64,000 nt of DNA from Adiantum capillus-veneris. Taxonomy: Eukaryota; Streptophyta; Polypodiopsida; Polypodiales; Pteridaceae. The position numbers were made by a program, and so were the translations under genes. The notes beneath the pieces are model-generated. The model searched no databases and had not been told where the DNA came from. It saw nothing but the letters and a program-made list of their open reading frames with translations. The stretch is taken from positions 53,355,209-53,419,208 of the forward strand of contig CM043971.1 of assembly GCA_014529385.2 (NCBI GenBank), given 5' to 3'. Positions 1-12,900 of this stretch are shown piece after piece (the stretch's first letter is position 1; each line of letters starts with the position of its first letter).

Positions 1-3000
1 TCATTGGTGAAAGCCATGATAGTTCTTTGGATATTTGGATACCGGATATGCTATTGTTTACGTTTTGTTCCGTTTAAAACAACTCAAACTTAAGTTTTCA
101 TTGCTGCAAACTTCCACTCTTTGATACGCTAATTCTGGCGGACTTATATCCATAACAAAAAAACGGTGGATTTTTTAGGTGCTTATCAAGAGCTTCTATA
201 ATATGCCGTGTAAAATTTCTACAAATAATCCCGTCTACTTCCACCACTTTTTGCATGGTCACCTAAACCATTCCATACACACCTACTTTTGCAAATCTTT
301 GCATGTTCACCTTGGCCGTCTCATGTATGGCAACATTACCACCCAAAGATGTGTCCAAAACCTTCTATCATCCACCTAGTCATTTTTTCTATTGGTAGCA
401 GCAATTATGGACTGTTGAGACAACACTTGGCATGCTTCTCAAGGGGCAATGTGTAAATATGTAAACATAGTATGGGAGTTCAACAAATGGGGTCATTTAG
501 CCCCCTTTCTTTCTACATCTTTAACATGCAAAAGGATACCAATCAAATGAAACATACATAGAGCGAAATAGAAAATGGCGTATTGTATCCATGAAAAATC
601 TATAGATAAGTGGTTTTTAAAATAGACTTTGAATGCACGTGGTATTGAGGGGTTACACATATGAACTCCTCGAGGCATGCTTGCTTCTAATAGTGACCAA
701 TTGTTGCTAGTAACCCCCTAGATGCCCTTGATAACAACCCTAATTAACTACCTTGTAGTAGTGTATAACTACTTGATAGAAACAAGCTTATCAATCTTTA
801 ATACATTTGTACTTGTTATTGTTTCTTTCTTATAGTTGTTTTACCTATTATAATACTTGTGCTCCAAAAATTCCCTTCGTTCTTTGAGAGCTATAAAAAA
901 TAACCTAATCAAAGAGAAAATGTTTCGAGAGAAAATGAGACAACAATTGCCTCAAAGTTGTCTTCGTTGTCTTAAATAATTGCTAATAACTCTCTTCTAT
1001 TGGTGAGTGCTTTTGGCATAATACCTATAAATGGTAGCTCTCTAGTGATTTAATTAGTACATGATGCACACTAGCTATGTGTTATTGTTGGTGGTTACAT
1101 ATACATTATTTATTTTATACCTACTTTGTTGTTAGTATAATATAATTTTATGGTACTTGTTAGTCTAATATAATTTGATGGTACTTGCTAAGTATTTTCT
1201 CCCTTATTGTTGCTTAATAAAAATATTATAGCTACTTTGCCAAGAGGTGATTGAGAGCTCATTTTTGATAGTTGCCAGATCGCTTTTCCTAGAGATACAT
1301 ACCATGATGGGTCTTCTTGTGTGTTTTTGTGATTGGAATAGCCTTTACTAGTTTTCCTAGAGATACATACCATGATGGGTCTTCTTGTGTGTTTTTGTGG
1401 TTGGAATAGCCTTTACTAGTTTTCTTGTGCTCATATGTACCACATCACATGCTTGATGAAAAATATGACGAATAAAATTAAGTGGTAATTTATATTTTGG
1501 CATAAAATGTAACACCCATAAACAATGACACAACAACAACGTGAATATTAAGTGTGCATAGGCTGAATCAAACCGAGTCAAACATCTACCAGGGCGACAC
1601 TGCTAACGATCATGTTAACCCATCTATACATGCCCTATGCTTTGGTTATGATAAAGGGATCTCTAGCAACCTAATCTATCTCACACTAGGCAGGGCTTGT
1701 CTTCAAAAAACCTCATAATGCCCTCCAAAACTTCAACATATAAGACTCACTGCAATAAAATAACCACAATATCCTACGTTGGCCATTTTTACCAAACTCT
1801 ATCCATAAAAATTAATATAGTTGCGATAGTAGCAGCAATGTGCTCTTGCAAGAATTAAGTCAAGGCACGAAGAAAAATTAATGGAAAGTATGTGGAAATC
1901 TCCTACCCAACGCCTCAAAGTTGTATAATTGGAAAATGATGCATAAAGTGGCCTACACTTTCCATAAACACAATGCACATCACATTAGTTCAAGAGTGTC
2001 TCAAATAAGATCACAACATCCCTCTCGCTAGGGATAACAACTATCCTCATTTGATCATCAATAGAGATGGAAATTGGCTGGTGAATGATGAAAGGTGGAA
2101 AGAAAGTCACAAAATCATATAAGAATTTCTAAGGCATCTAGTAGACGAAGAGACATCTATTGTACAATTTTCCAATCCAAGTAAAACTGGTCTCATGGCC
2201 AACTATATTTTCAAGAACTAATTGTTCTTCTTAATCTACAAGTACTTGTAGGACTCATTGGAATTAGATGGTCACTTCTAAAAGCTATTCCAGGTTGGAG
2301 ACTTAGAGTTAGATATCAGATTAGATAGAGGACCATATTTAGCCTTCGGACATCACATGAATCAGATAAAGACTGAAATGGAAGTACAAAGATAGAAACT
2401 AAACACAAGAATTAAAACTCGCATATACAGATACTGAAGAAGAGCACAACTAGCATACAATAGAGCTCAATAATGCTATGAGCAATAGCTCAATGATTAT
2501 AAGGACCCGCTCTAGTCTTTGGAATGACATCCCCTTGAAATGAAGAAGTGGATCCTATTTTTAGGTATTCGAAGTGGACTCTGATTGAATGTGCAATGTG
2601 CAATTATTGCGGTATTTACAATTGGTAACTGCCAAATTCAACTTTGTAACCTGACTATGAACCACCGCTTGACTATGGTACATTCCCACGGTCTACATTC
2701 CTCTCCTCCTTTCTTTGAATTTTTACGTATTCCAAAATTCTAGATATCCATTTGGTGTTAACTAGATCCACAAGGATGGTTTCATAATACTTAAAGGTGG
2801 AATCTTGGCTAATAAAATATGAGTTAAGCACTCTTGATCCACCCCATTTCTTCTACGACTGATCTTCAAATTCAACACTTTTGCTTCCTCTTATTTGGAG
2901 CCTTCTTCATTATTATCTGCTGAATAGTTTGGGATGGGATTTGAAATGTCCTAGGTTGACTCGTTCCTTGAGCATTGGAGCTAGCATTGTCTATCTGGAT

Positions 3001-3073
3001 GAGCCTGTAGATTGCTTCCTGCTCCAACTACTCCCTATGGTTATTCATCATCTTCGTATGGCTTCAGAGCGTT
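1..3073. other. AT-rich intergenic DNA, no gene recognised
   Basis: Only short ORFs without recognisable motifs occur in any frame, and base composition is uniformly AT-rich. Apart from the 68-bp tandem duplication listed separately I see no repeat termini, RNA gene or promoter that I can support. It may contain old LTR or leader sequence of the element relics that begin at 3.07 kb, but I could not match it to the LTRs found elsewhere in the window. Confidence 0.5.
1284..1419. repeat. 68-bp tandem duplication (two copies)
   Basis: The segment starting TTTTCCTAGAGATACATACC at 1284 is repeated from 1352 with only one visible difference (gattgg versus ggttgg). The sequence after the second copy begins a third unit (TTTTCTTG) and then diverges. 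Near-identity indicates a recent local duplication. Confidence 0.9.
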
Positions 3074-4144
3074 CTAGGTCTTTGTATCAACATCATAGAG
3101 AGTTTTCTTTCCTATGGTGAGTCTCGTTCTAGCCAGCTTATGACAAATCGATGCGGTGTGAATCCAACCATCTGCATCTGGTTGGTTAGCCTTGACCCAA
3201 GCTTCAAACAAAATTTGAGTCATTTCTCTGAACTGAGGCTCAAAGGCTACTTTATTGGCAAGCTCCTCAGGAATCTTTGATGCTTCGACAGATAGTTGGA
3301 GTAGCTCATTGGTGTATTTGATCAATACACAGACCTGACTCCTCCATTGTGTCATCATGCCTCTAAAGTCGATATACTCACCTTTCAGATATGATACTAT
3401 AGTCTTCTGTTTATGTGTCATCGAGAACATTATTCTAGGAAACCCAAATAACATTATTCATATCGTTTCCTGATTTGATCCACTATCCTGATGTACCCTT
3501 GTTGATTAGCTACCTTTTTGTATTTCAAGTATAAGGCATGGTAAATTCTAGGAATCTCATCATCTTTCATTGGTAGGACATACTTGAGTACTAGAGAATC
3601 AGGAACTAACTTAATGAAATTCAGCACTATCTAATTCACTTGCACCATCATTTTGTGTAGAATCCAAACAAGATGGAACAACCTCTTAAAGGCCATTTCT
3701 TATTCTCGAAGGCTCATTTTGGTCTTGGGACCTCGGCTACTGTACGCATTATTCTCAAGAAACATCTTTTTTGGTCCAGGATCCTTCGAGCAATCTACAT
3801 CTTTGTGATTAGTGCTAGTCTAATATCTTTGGTACACTTGTATGAAGGGTGATGTTCCAGCCAACTGCAACCCAAACTTTGGACATTCATCGTCATTAAT
3901 TGTTGAGAGCATGAGGGTTCACCAACACATGATCTGCAATTAGCACATATTCTTGCACTTTGTCTAGCAATTGGATGGTGTTGGGGTGTGGAGGTAGCAT
4001 GCATCTTTCGTGTTCATGATAGCTTATTATCTTCCATTGGTTGATCATTCTCTTGTATGTTGCCTGTTCATGATAGCTTATTATCTTCCATTGGTCGATC
4101 TCTTGGCCCCTACATAACGCATTTGGAGCCTTTCCAGATCTCAA
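3074..4144 (-). pseudogene. decayed coding relic, possibly C-terminal part of an accessory retroelement ORF
   Basis: On the minus strand, open stretches at 3896-4144 and 3074-3454 are joined by a frameshifted but coding-like stretch (about 3480-3720, rich in Leu, Lys and Val). The 3074-3454 piece is 126 codons long and mixes hydrophobic and charged residues like a folded domain. I do not recognise the family. It lies downstream, on the same strand, of a gypsy integrase relic (8.7-10.1 kb) and of further coding relics at 5.95-8.05 kb. This matches the order integrase then accessory ORF seen at 26-18.6 kb. That it is the same protein family is inference; I saw no convincing residue-level match. 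Confidence 0.35.
4011..4098 (-). repeat. 54-bp in-frame tandem duplication inside the coding relic
   Basis: The sequence GTTCATGATAGCTTATTATC begins at 4012 and again at 4066, a period of 54 bp. In the minus-strand reading frame this duplicates 18 residues; the peptide QWKIISYHE occurs twice. Because the length is divisible by three, the frame survives. Confidence 0.85.
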
Positions 4145-5940
4145 TACGCATCCTCATCATGTAAGAAGTTCATTAGAAAGTGAATGGGGTATAGGAGGGC
4201 CTCTTTATTTGGTAGTTTAAGGGAATGCTTAAAGCCAAGTTTGACCAAGCCTAAAAGAGAGGGCAAAAACGCCTATGCTGAGATTTAAAAAAAAGCCATT
4301 TCCATATTTTGAATTTGAAAATAGTCTATTTAGTAACCCAAAAGAGAGGTGAATAAATAAATTTTAAAATATCCTTTTCCCACCCCTCCTCTCTAACATA
4401 TAAAACACTCTCTCTCACTTAGAACTCATTAAAGGAGCCACTTTTTAGGCCCCCCTGCCAGAAAAGTAGATTTTCCACATTCTCTCTCTTAAACGCGAGC
4501 CAACTCTTTCTCTTTCTTTCCCCCCTTTTCTCTCATGTCACTTCCTCTTCCAATCATTAAGGAAAACGTCACGTGAGGCAAGCTCAGAGGACTGACAACC
4601 ATCATAGAGAAACTTGCCAAGCTAAGTGCGGATGGCCTCAAAGGTTCCTGTGAAGGACTCTAATGGCTCCCACTCTACAAAATCGGACGGGAAAACATTT
4701 GTAAACATGAACAAATAGCAACAGAAATCTTACAGTCATCAAACGCAACACACAAGGCAAAAATACTAAATAGATAACCGAAAAACTTGAAAGACGAGTA
4801 AAAATTACAATTTGCAGGAAACCTCGATGGAGCCACTGCTGTCTCTAGCTTCAATTGTGAAGCAACATACACATGCTGCACCTTCGCAAGCCTCTTTCCA
4901 TCTTGTGTTTGCTTGAACTCCATGATTATTCCCTTCCAATGGTGTGCTCCTTGAGACCTTGTGTGCACCTCTTGAGCTGGGCTGCATTGTCACCCACATC
5001 ATTCGTTTTAACTTCATTATCACCCAATATCCATTGTCGTCTTGTACATTGATGCATGAAATGGAGTCGATGACACTCCTAGGTGGCGAGTACCTGATGA
5101 TGCCATGGGAAATAGTGGCACAACCTGCACACAAACACTTATGATTAGACATTGCACATCCATGTTCTCAATTGTATAAAGAGCAAGATTCTTGATGGTA
5201 CACAAAGGTGAAGGATGCCACTTACTGCTATACTGCTCCACCTGCTTGTTGGCTTAATGTGGAAGATAATGTTGCAAAGCTTGAGAGGGAAGTCGATCCT
5301 CTCTAGAGAGCTTAATGGAGAAGGAGAAGAAACCTGTTGAGGAAAGAAAGAGGGATGATGTAGTAGAAGGATATGCTGTAGACTTCAGCTTTAGCTAGAG
5401 GTGTTTAGTGAAGCCCATGGAGAAATGGAGAACTTCAGCTTGAGGAGAATGCAGCCCTCAAGAATGAAGTAAGCTTGAGGAGGTAAAAGAGGTTCAAACT
5501 TCTGCTTGCAGAGCTTTTTGGAGGGAAAACTAAAAGGAAGGAAGGAGAAACAAGGCGAAGTGAAGAGAAGCGAGAGATGGTACAGTAGAGAGAGAGGGAG
5601 GGAATGATCAACACGTTTTTGGAGGGACCCCCTTTTAGGAGAGGGGGGGAGAAACTGGCAGCCAATAGAGAGAGAAATGATTGGTTTTTACTCAACTATT
5701 TTGAGAAAAGTTTAGTATTCTGAATTTAAAAGAGATTTTCTCTTTATATTTTATAATAAAGTACAAGTTTGACCACTTACTTTTAGGCCCTGCCATACCC
5801 ACCATTTCAGTACACATGGCATCCACCCATTTGCCCCTTCCATAATTTCCTTTTAAATCCCATGGCAAATAAAGAGACCCCCTTAGACCCCATTCCCTTC
5901 CTAATGCTAGATATTGAGGGTCTTCTCCCCTCATAACTTC
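4145..5940. other. no recognisable gene; weak minus-strand coding traces
   Basis: A 115-codon minus-strand opening at 4805-5152 contains several Cys and His residues and a stretch resembling normal protein composition, but no family is recognised. 4380-4560 is CT-rich and 5420-5690 is purine-rich (GA-rich); their ORFs are compositional. The region sits between two relics on the same strand and may be non-coding decay of the same element. Confidence 0.4.
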
Positions 5941-8052
5941 TTGTTCAAGATAAGGCAATGGGTAGAGTAATCTACGACCTCTTCTAAATCTAGATCAATC
6001 AGCACAATTTTGCCTTTATTTGTTTTAGTGAGAGCCCTATTTTTTTGTTGAACTGTTGTTGACTGATCCGATGACTTCTTCGTCTAGACCCCTTGGTTTT
6101 GATCACCTTGATTTTGTCCTTGATTTATAGATTGTTTAGTAAGTCCCTTTACATCGCCTCCTGTAGCACTCGTCTGGTTGCCACAATTTCCGACCTTGGA
6201 GTTAGAGGAGATCGAGGGGTTTGGTTGGTGTTATCATCCCTTTTATCAAACTTCCCCCAATGCCCCTATCTTGCTCTTGCTCATCATTGTCTTTGTCTTC
6301 ATCCTCCTCTACATCATGGGTGAGATGCTCAATTAGAGCCTGGTTAGCCAATGTGGCCGTGTATACTTCAATTTTCCCTTCCATATCTGTCTTTATGGTG
6401 CTAACAAGGTTTTGTAAGTTATCATAATCCACAATCAGGTTCCCATCTTGATAAAAAATAACTACCAAGGAATGGTAGATATACTTATCCAAAATAGAAT
6501 GCTTCATAATTGTGTGTACCTCCTTGAAACTGTAAGTGTTTCTGTCTTCTGATCCAACCATGCCCTCTGAGCACTACTATCTTTGGTCAACTTTCATTTA
6601 TCTACACTGAGAGTTGCGTTTTGGGTTTTCAAGAGCTCTACGTGTTGTTGAAGTGTTTTAAGGACCTTTTTGTTCTCTTCTTGGCTACATTCTAAATTGA
6701 TTAGAAGAGCTTTGATACATATATTCTCTTTTCGTAGTTCTTCAAACCTGATGATTTCTTTTTGAAGCTCGCCTCCAGACAAGTTACAACAGATTTCTTG
6801 ACAAAGCTTTTGGCTTCCATTATCTATCCTATTGAATTAACAAAAGTGTGCAATGGTGACACATCCATAAGTCACTAATATTATTTCTATTCGATAAGTC
6901 TCATAGGTGAGTATAGGCTTCTTGTACGGAACAAGTAACTTCCTTAATGTATTTATGACTAGACTGCCCACCATTGGGTTTTTCTTGCAAAGCTTGCAAC
7001 CTATCAACGTACATTTGTTTAAATGTTGTGGTATGATGAGAGTTCTTCAAAACTTCAATTGTAGTTTTTGGTGAGGTTCTTGGGGCAGCACAATTGCTTT
7101 GTCAGCTAAAGTTCTTAGGGCCTTACCGGTGACTAATCTTGTGGTTATTTGAACAATTGTTATTGGAACAGCTTTACTCCAAGTTTTGAGTTGGTCCAAA
7201 AATTCCTTTGTCAATTTTTATTTTTTTGATGTTGGCTTGGATGTTGTGGCTTCTATCTGTGTCAGATTCCTCTTTGTTCCTACTGTTACCAAAGCAATAT
7301 ATCCTTGTTGGGATTTTAAACTAGCAGTCTAGTCCTTGGGTGCTGTTCTCCATTAATATTTGCAAAAGCATTTTGGACATTCACATGCACTGGTATGATG
7401 GTTTCTCGGTAGAAAAATTGCTAGACATACCAAGCTTTGACTAGATGTTGGTTACGTACTTTGGTTGTTTGGGTCATTACATTATTAAACAAGATTGAAC
7501 TCAAATTGATTTCTGCTTTCATGTTCATTATGCTAGCCTTTAACATACTAAAGAGCTTCTCATATATATAAGTGGGGTTGTTCTCTACGCTGATAGCCTC
7601 AACAATAAACCTATATGTTGCTTTTTGTTATAGTGCCAAAACTAAGATGCCTTGACCCCCATCCTCCTTTCACTTCTTTCTAGTTTGAGGGGGTTCCGTT
7701 GGAAAACTTCTAATGATATCAACTAAGCATGGTTGGGGTTTTGAATCAAAAGGCAAACTAAAAACATGGTCTAGTACCATAACAATTATCTGAAGGGTTC
7801 TTTCATTAATGCTAACTGCCCCTGTGTCAGAGTCAGAAATGTCTATGACCTATTCAAGCATAGTAGCATCAAATAAAATTTTGGTGGCCTCCACAACCAT
7901 CTCCATGCTCCAGATCTTCAATAAAGCTCTCTCATTCTGTTGAAATACATACTTAATAATGTTCTAATGAGGCGTAAAACATTGTTCTTTTGCTGATTGG
8001 AGTAGCTCTTCAAGTTTTGCTACCTTCTCATCTATGCTAGCCTCAATGGCTT
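5941..8052 (-). pseudogene. decayed long ORF with acidic and coiled-coil segments
   Basis: Reading the minus strand from about 8050 down gives protein-like sequence broken by stops and frameshifts. An N-terminal stretch (8050-7400) has motifs such as SIDEKVAKLEELLQ and PTYIYEKLFSMLKASIMNMK. A Lys/Glu/Leu heptad-like coiled coil lies at 6594-6782. A 119-codon piece at 6202-6561 carries a strongly acidic run (Glu/Asp from a GAA/GAC-rich stretch). The order globular, coiled coil, acidic resembles in outline the accessory ORFs at 18.6-22.05 and 59.5-62.97 kb. Like them it lies 3' of a gypsy integrase on the same strand. Homology is inferred from position and composition only. Confidence 0.4.
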
Positions 8053-8689
8053 GAGAAAACAATTATCCTCTTTTGCCCATGGTGGAGCTTTGTGTAAAAA
8101 ATGAGAACCGTCTTGATGAAGATGATGATGCAAGCATGAGTAAGCAGGCATGTTGGGATGTGCAACATCAATTGGGGAAGGCTAAAGTGATGCAACAAAA
8201 ATTGAGAAGGTGAGGCAATGTAGGAGGAAGATCTATAGGAGAGGGCTCGATACACGCATGAGGCAAAGTAATGAATGCATGGTCAGCACCCTCCTCATAG
8301 GAATCGTGGTTTAACCCTTGAATTCTCCACTCTTTTTGCTTCTCAATGTTATGTCCACCCTCCTAATGATTACAGGTGGGATACTAAAAAATATTTGGTC
8401 TTTAATGCTTTGCAAATGACAGTTATAAGGTTCAAATGTCTTCAGATTCTCCCCAATCTAATTTTTGTGTTTATCTTTAGGTCATGACTGATATCTTGCC
8501 CCTCAGATGCCGCAACTAATTTTGGTTTGATGATAAACAGATCCAACGGGTGATCTTTAGACTCAGACTCTTGCTTGTCCTATTCTTATGGTGTTGGAGG
8601 TTCATCGAATCTGGAAGTAATATAACTTGATCTTGGCCCCATTATAGATCCCATGTAAGAACAATCTAGATAAATCTTTCAATTTGATT

Positions 8690-10079
8690 GTGCCATTTGA
8701 GAATACCCAATCTATCTCTTATGGTCTCGACCAAGCTATTTTCAAATTAAGTTTCTTTGGGCCTAAATTTGAATGGTACAACAAGGCCAAGTCTCATGTC
8801 TTGAACTCTCTAACCTTCAACTTACTGTCATGCCAGTACTTCCTTCTTTGTCAAACCACTTTCTCTTCAAGCATTTCCCTCTGTCTAATATCATCCAACT
8901 TTAGCATCTCATCTAGCCTATTCTCACTTGTTGAATTAAAATCCATGTCATGTTCAATGGCCATCCCGAGGCTAGGAACGCCAAAATCCATAGGCATTAA
9001 TGACTTTGTAACGTATACCATTCAAAAAGGAATCATCTTATTTGTGATCTTGTGAGCTATTCTATAAGCCCACAACACTGTCTAAAGCTTCTCATCCTAG
9101 TTATGAGGCTTCTTTTGCACAATCTTGGTCATAATGGTGTTGATGTTCTTATCGTTTGGACGTTGTTGATTGTTTATGCTTGATCAAGAAGATTTTAGTG
9201 AGGATCTAGATTGGTTCATTGATGAAATGAGTTCCATGGTATGAAACTATCTCCATTGGATAGCCATATCTACTAACTACATGCTCCTACATGAACCCAC
9301 ATTGTTGACTTTGTTGTGTTGTTGGGCAGTGCTTTGGCTTGTACCCATTTTTTGCTAACATAGCATGTGGCCATCACAATATACATATTCTTCCTTGAGG
9401 CTGCCTTCCAGTGGTTGTATGGTGATCGCGTCATATCTATTGCTGTTGGTCTTACCATTCTCTAGAAAATGTTATAGGTTTTGCAAAAATCCCTAACATC
9501 AGCCATCATACTTTGCCACCATAACCTTGCATGTAAGATTTTATTGTAAGCAATTTTACAAAAAAAATGCTCCTTTAAACTCCCACTATGAGCCTTTGTA
9601 ATGATCTATATCCTACCTTGCATAGGCACACATCTTCTATGTACTCCATTAATTTTGAGCATGTATAATGATCCACCTATGATATTGAATTTCAGACTCT
9701 TAATGATCAATGTCTTCTTACTGGGGACTGGGATGCATCCTTGCTAAAGTGGAGGAAGTCATACACCTCCTGCCAGTCAAGGTCAGCATCAACCGACTCA
9801 TCTCTTAGTGATGTTGCTGAGATTACCTCCGTACTTTTGGTGGAAAATAAGTTTGCAACGTAGTGAGTTTTACATGGCTTGTGAAAGATCTTGAACTCAA
9901 ATTCTAGCAAGAAAATCATCCATCTGATTAACTAGCCGTGAATCACCAACTAGTTAATAAGAAAGAGAAGTACTTGATGGCAACATAAAAGCGGAACAAC
10001 TTTCCTAGTAGATAGTGTCTAAACTTGGTTGTGCTAAATACCATTCCCAATGTTCCTTTTTTAGTTGTGGAGTATCCTT
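8690..10079 (-). pseudogene. Ty3/gypsy pol relic: RNase H and integrase
   Basis: From 10,079 down the minus strand gives an RNase H signature (STTKKGTLGMVF, then KFRHYLLGKLFRFYV) and the RNase H C-terminal end (EFKIFHKPCKTHYVANL) at about 9820-9918. Integrase follows: part of the zinc-binding domain near 9480-9545 (LWWQSMMADVRDFCK), core-like sequence at 9300-9458 (KWVQAKALPNNTT), and the C-terminal domain at 8690-9055, including RRKYWHDSKLKVREFK and a DLALLYHSN motif. Several frameshifts and stops make it non-functional. This order is typical of Ty3/gypsy elements. RT is missing: at about 10,085 the sequence switches to an unrelated RT fragment. Confidence 0.8.
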
Positions 10080-10090
10080 GGTCAACTACA

Positions 10091-10460
10091 TGAACCTGTC
10101 TAGTGAATGAAGATAAAGATTATACAAAATTGGAGAACATGCAAGTCCCATAGGGACGCCGTTGACTTGTTGATAAGATTTGCCATTGCATTGAATATAC
10201 ATATGCTCTATCAACCAAGAATTAAGCTCCATTGCTTGGGATCTGGTAAAAGATAGGTGGTTCTTGTATGATTGATGTGAACATGTTCCACATATAAATA
10301 TGTTAGGGAAGCTTTTAAAGGAGATGAAAGGTTCTTGTTGATCAAAGACATAGCTAAGTAAATTGTTGATAGTTGTGACTAAGCCAATGTCTCCATGATG
10401 TGGGATATTTTCATAGAACTTTTTAAGATCAGTTGAGTAGACCGAGTTAAATTTTAAGGG
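10091..10460 (-). pseudogene. reverse-transcriptase fragment of Penelope-like type
   Basis: A stop-free minus-strand frame of about 120 codons ends in a stop at 10,091. It lacks an early Met, so start-based ORF searches miss it. Visible motifs: VYSTDLKKFYENIPHHG (like the [F/Y]-x-x-D-[L/F]-x-x-[L/F]Y-x-x-IPH block of Penelope-like RTs), YKNHLSFTRSQAMEL, and QVNGVPMGLACSPILYNLYL, which fits the G-[V/I]-PMG-x-x-x-SP-x-L-x-x-LYL palm motif. Gypsy, copia and LINE RTs do not show this combination. The YxDD block should follow, but the sequence switches to gypsy RNase H immediately after. Penelope-like assignment is likely; another non-LTR RT lineage is the alternative. Confidence 0.6.
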
Positions 10461-12186
10461 AAACTTAATTATTTATCACAAAGATCCTAGTATGATCGAC
10501 AAGATTCAATACTTTTGAGGGTAGAACTGCTCAAGCTCTTTGCAGTGACTAGCATGGCCCTAGATAACTCTGTCTTCCTTATCAAGGTGAAGGAAAAAAT
10601 TTGCAATGGCCCCTTGCTCACTACATCCATCCCAAACTCCAACAAGGGCAAAAAAGCGCTTTATAGGACTTGTAAGACCCTCACTTATCCTTGCAATACT
10701 GTTTAAGTTGAATGAATATAATGGTAATTGTGCATCTTTACTGTGCATATTTTCATATGGCAATACTGAGAGAGTAAGTTGGTATAAGGGATGTTATGCT
10801 GTGGAAAATTTTCTTTGCTATAACTTGGAGCTTGCTGGATACACTACCTCTTCACAAGTTTTTTCAAAACCCACTAGTTGTTACAATTATTTTCACCATG
10901 CATTTTGATTGAGATAATGGGAAATTTATACTTATAATGCTTATGTGGCTTACTTTCCATGATGTTTTTATTGGTTATCTGAAATAGATATCTACTTTAT
11001 TGATGGGACTGAATCTAATGCTTTGTTTACTGATGAATATAATATCTTTTTTCATAGCTTTGTCGATTGAAAACTGCTGAAATATAAATTTTTATTTTAG
11101 CTCTGTCTCAAGAAACCTGAGAACATATCGATGGTAAATTAATGGTAGCCTATGACATGCCTCTCATGTTACTGATAGGTTTGAGTGCTAGTGATGGTTG
11201 CACAACACACTTACTGACTATTGGTGCAGCTAGTGGGGCTTATAAGCCGTGATTATTTTACTTGTTGGGCTTGCAAATTGAAAGGGTCTCTGATTATAAT
11301 GCTTTAACTAGACCTCACCAACTGGGTTTTGATGTGGATGTGGATGGCCTGTGTGATCCTAGGTTAGGGCAGCTTTCTAATGCCTGACTGTTGATGGTTT
11401 TTATACTTCCTCCTTGTAACTTTGGACATAGTATGCTTCTAAAAAATTTGATGAGTTTTTGGCACTAGATTTTGTTGTGCTTGCTTGCCTGGCAATACAG
11501 TTCTGATGATACATTTTTTGGTGGGGTTTGGATTCCATTTTGATATTGATATTTCCCTGATAATAGTTTCTTGATGGGTACTTTTAAAGCCTTTGGATGG
11601 TCGGTTTCACTTTGATCTTACCTTCTATAGATCTAGCCAGACTTTGTAGTTGTTGCCCTGCTTGGAATTGATCTGATCTTAACTAAACTAAACTATGATA
11701 TTGAGCTTGCTTGGCTCTCATTGAATTTGGCTAGCCCCTGATAGGTCTTTCTTGCTCTAGTAGTTGAATATTTTTTTACTATAATTGGTAAGCTCATGCA
11801 CGGGATATTTACATTACCTGGTCTTTTTTGGCTTAACATGGAAAATAGCCTTTTGCTTTGATTAAAAGTTCAAAATGAAGGAAAGGTTACCGAACCTGAT
11901 AGTTAGATTTTAACTATTTCTATTGGAAGATTGGGAATCCTGCGTTGATGATCTGAGAAGCTTGATGCTTACAACCTAATGACTGTAGATGTGATTGTAT
12001 GATTGATGGTCGAGTAAATGAAAAATTTTCTTAGTATTTTGGAGGACGACGTCTTTTTGAGAAATAATTTGAAGAATATAGAGTGTTTTGGATTTCTTGA
12101 CTAAAAACAATACATATAAATGAGGAATCCCCATTCTCGAGCAAGAATATCCGAGCAATCCCTAAACCGAGCAAGATAGGGTAAGG
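10461..12186. other. no recognisable gene
   Basis: AT-rich sequence with short ORFs only. The minus-strand stretch 10,515-10,763 just upstream of the RT fragment has protein-like composition and could be its decayed N-terminal part, but no motif is visible. From 10.9 to 12.18 kb I see nothing recognisable. Confidence 0.5.
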
Positions 12187-12465
12187 TACACTATTAAAAA
12201 CCCAAAGTCAAACAAGATTTTGGAGATGCCATCTCAAGCACAAACAAGAAATATAAACAATATTCCACTTATTTGTAATGCTAAACCCAGAATAGTTTTT
12301 TGAGTAGAGAGTTCTCCATAGGGAAAGATAGAGCAACGTACACTATTAAAAACACAAATTCAAACAATATTTTTGAGATGATTTCAAGCACAAACAAGAA
12401 TATAAACATATTCCACCTATTTGTAATGCTAAACTCACAATAGTTTTTTGATTAGAGAGCTCTCC
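12187..12465. repeat. tandem duplication, period about 152 bp
   Basis: Two copies of a unit begin with TACACTATTAAAAAC (12,187 and about 12,339) and end with a GTTTTTTGAKTAGAGAG(T/C)TCTCC block (near 12,318 and 12,465). Both contain CAAGCACAAACAAGAA and TTGTAATGCTAAAC. Divergence is modest, with small indels. No ORF runs through it. Confidence 0.85.
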
Positions 12466-12788
12466 TTGAGCATGGACTTGGTAAAATGTTTCCCTTTCTT
12501 GGCTTTAACAGCTAGAACTATTACACGGTCACACCACAGATACTATACCTCTCTCCTTGTGCCTTATTGCCCTTGGATATTTCCACCATGGTTGGGTGCT
12601 TTGATAGAAGAGTTACGAAGGTTGATAGTCATGCACAATGTACTGAGGACGAATTTGTGCTCGCACATGCCCTCTCCGTTTCACCTACATGTGTGTTTAT
12701 TGATCATTGTTACAACCTCTCCCCTTCTTGGACACTCTCTTTGATCTCTTTTTTCTATATTGATTCCCAACAAACGCGCTAGAAAAAA

Positions 12789-12900
12789 AGGTTTATTGTA
12801 CTCCCATCTACAAATTTTGAGATTTACCTTTAAGGTTTAGATTTGAAAGTGTGAAAACCTACTAGTTTTAGAGAAATTTAGTTTGAAACCCTTGGTATAT
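12789..12900 (-). repeat. 'core' repeat copy 3 (inverted relative to the 28-29 kb copies)
   Basis: The reverse complement of this segment aligns with the two core copies at 28,378-28,507 and 29,239-29,362. They share the blocks GTAGGTTTTC, CTCAAATCTAAA, GAGGTAAAT and TTTGTAG-TGGGA in the same order and spacing. No terminal inverted repeats are visible. The element class is unknown. Confidence 0.75.

Noticed and set aside
4805-5152. Cys-rich 115-codon ORF as an OB-fold or zinc protein
   Set aside because: Cys spacing does not fit a known pattern and overlapping frames are equally open; unsupported.
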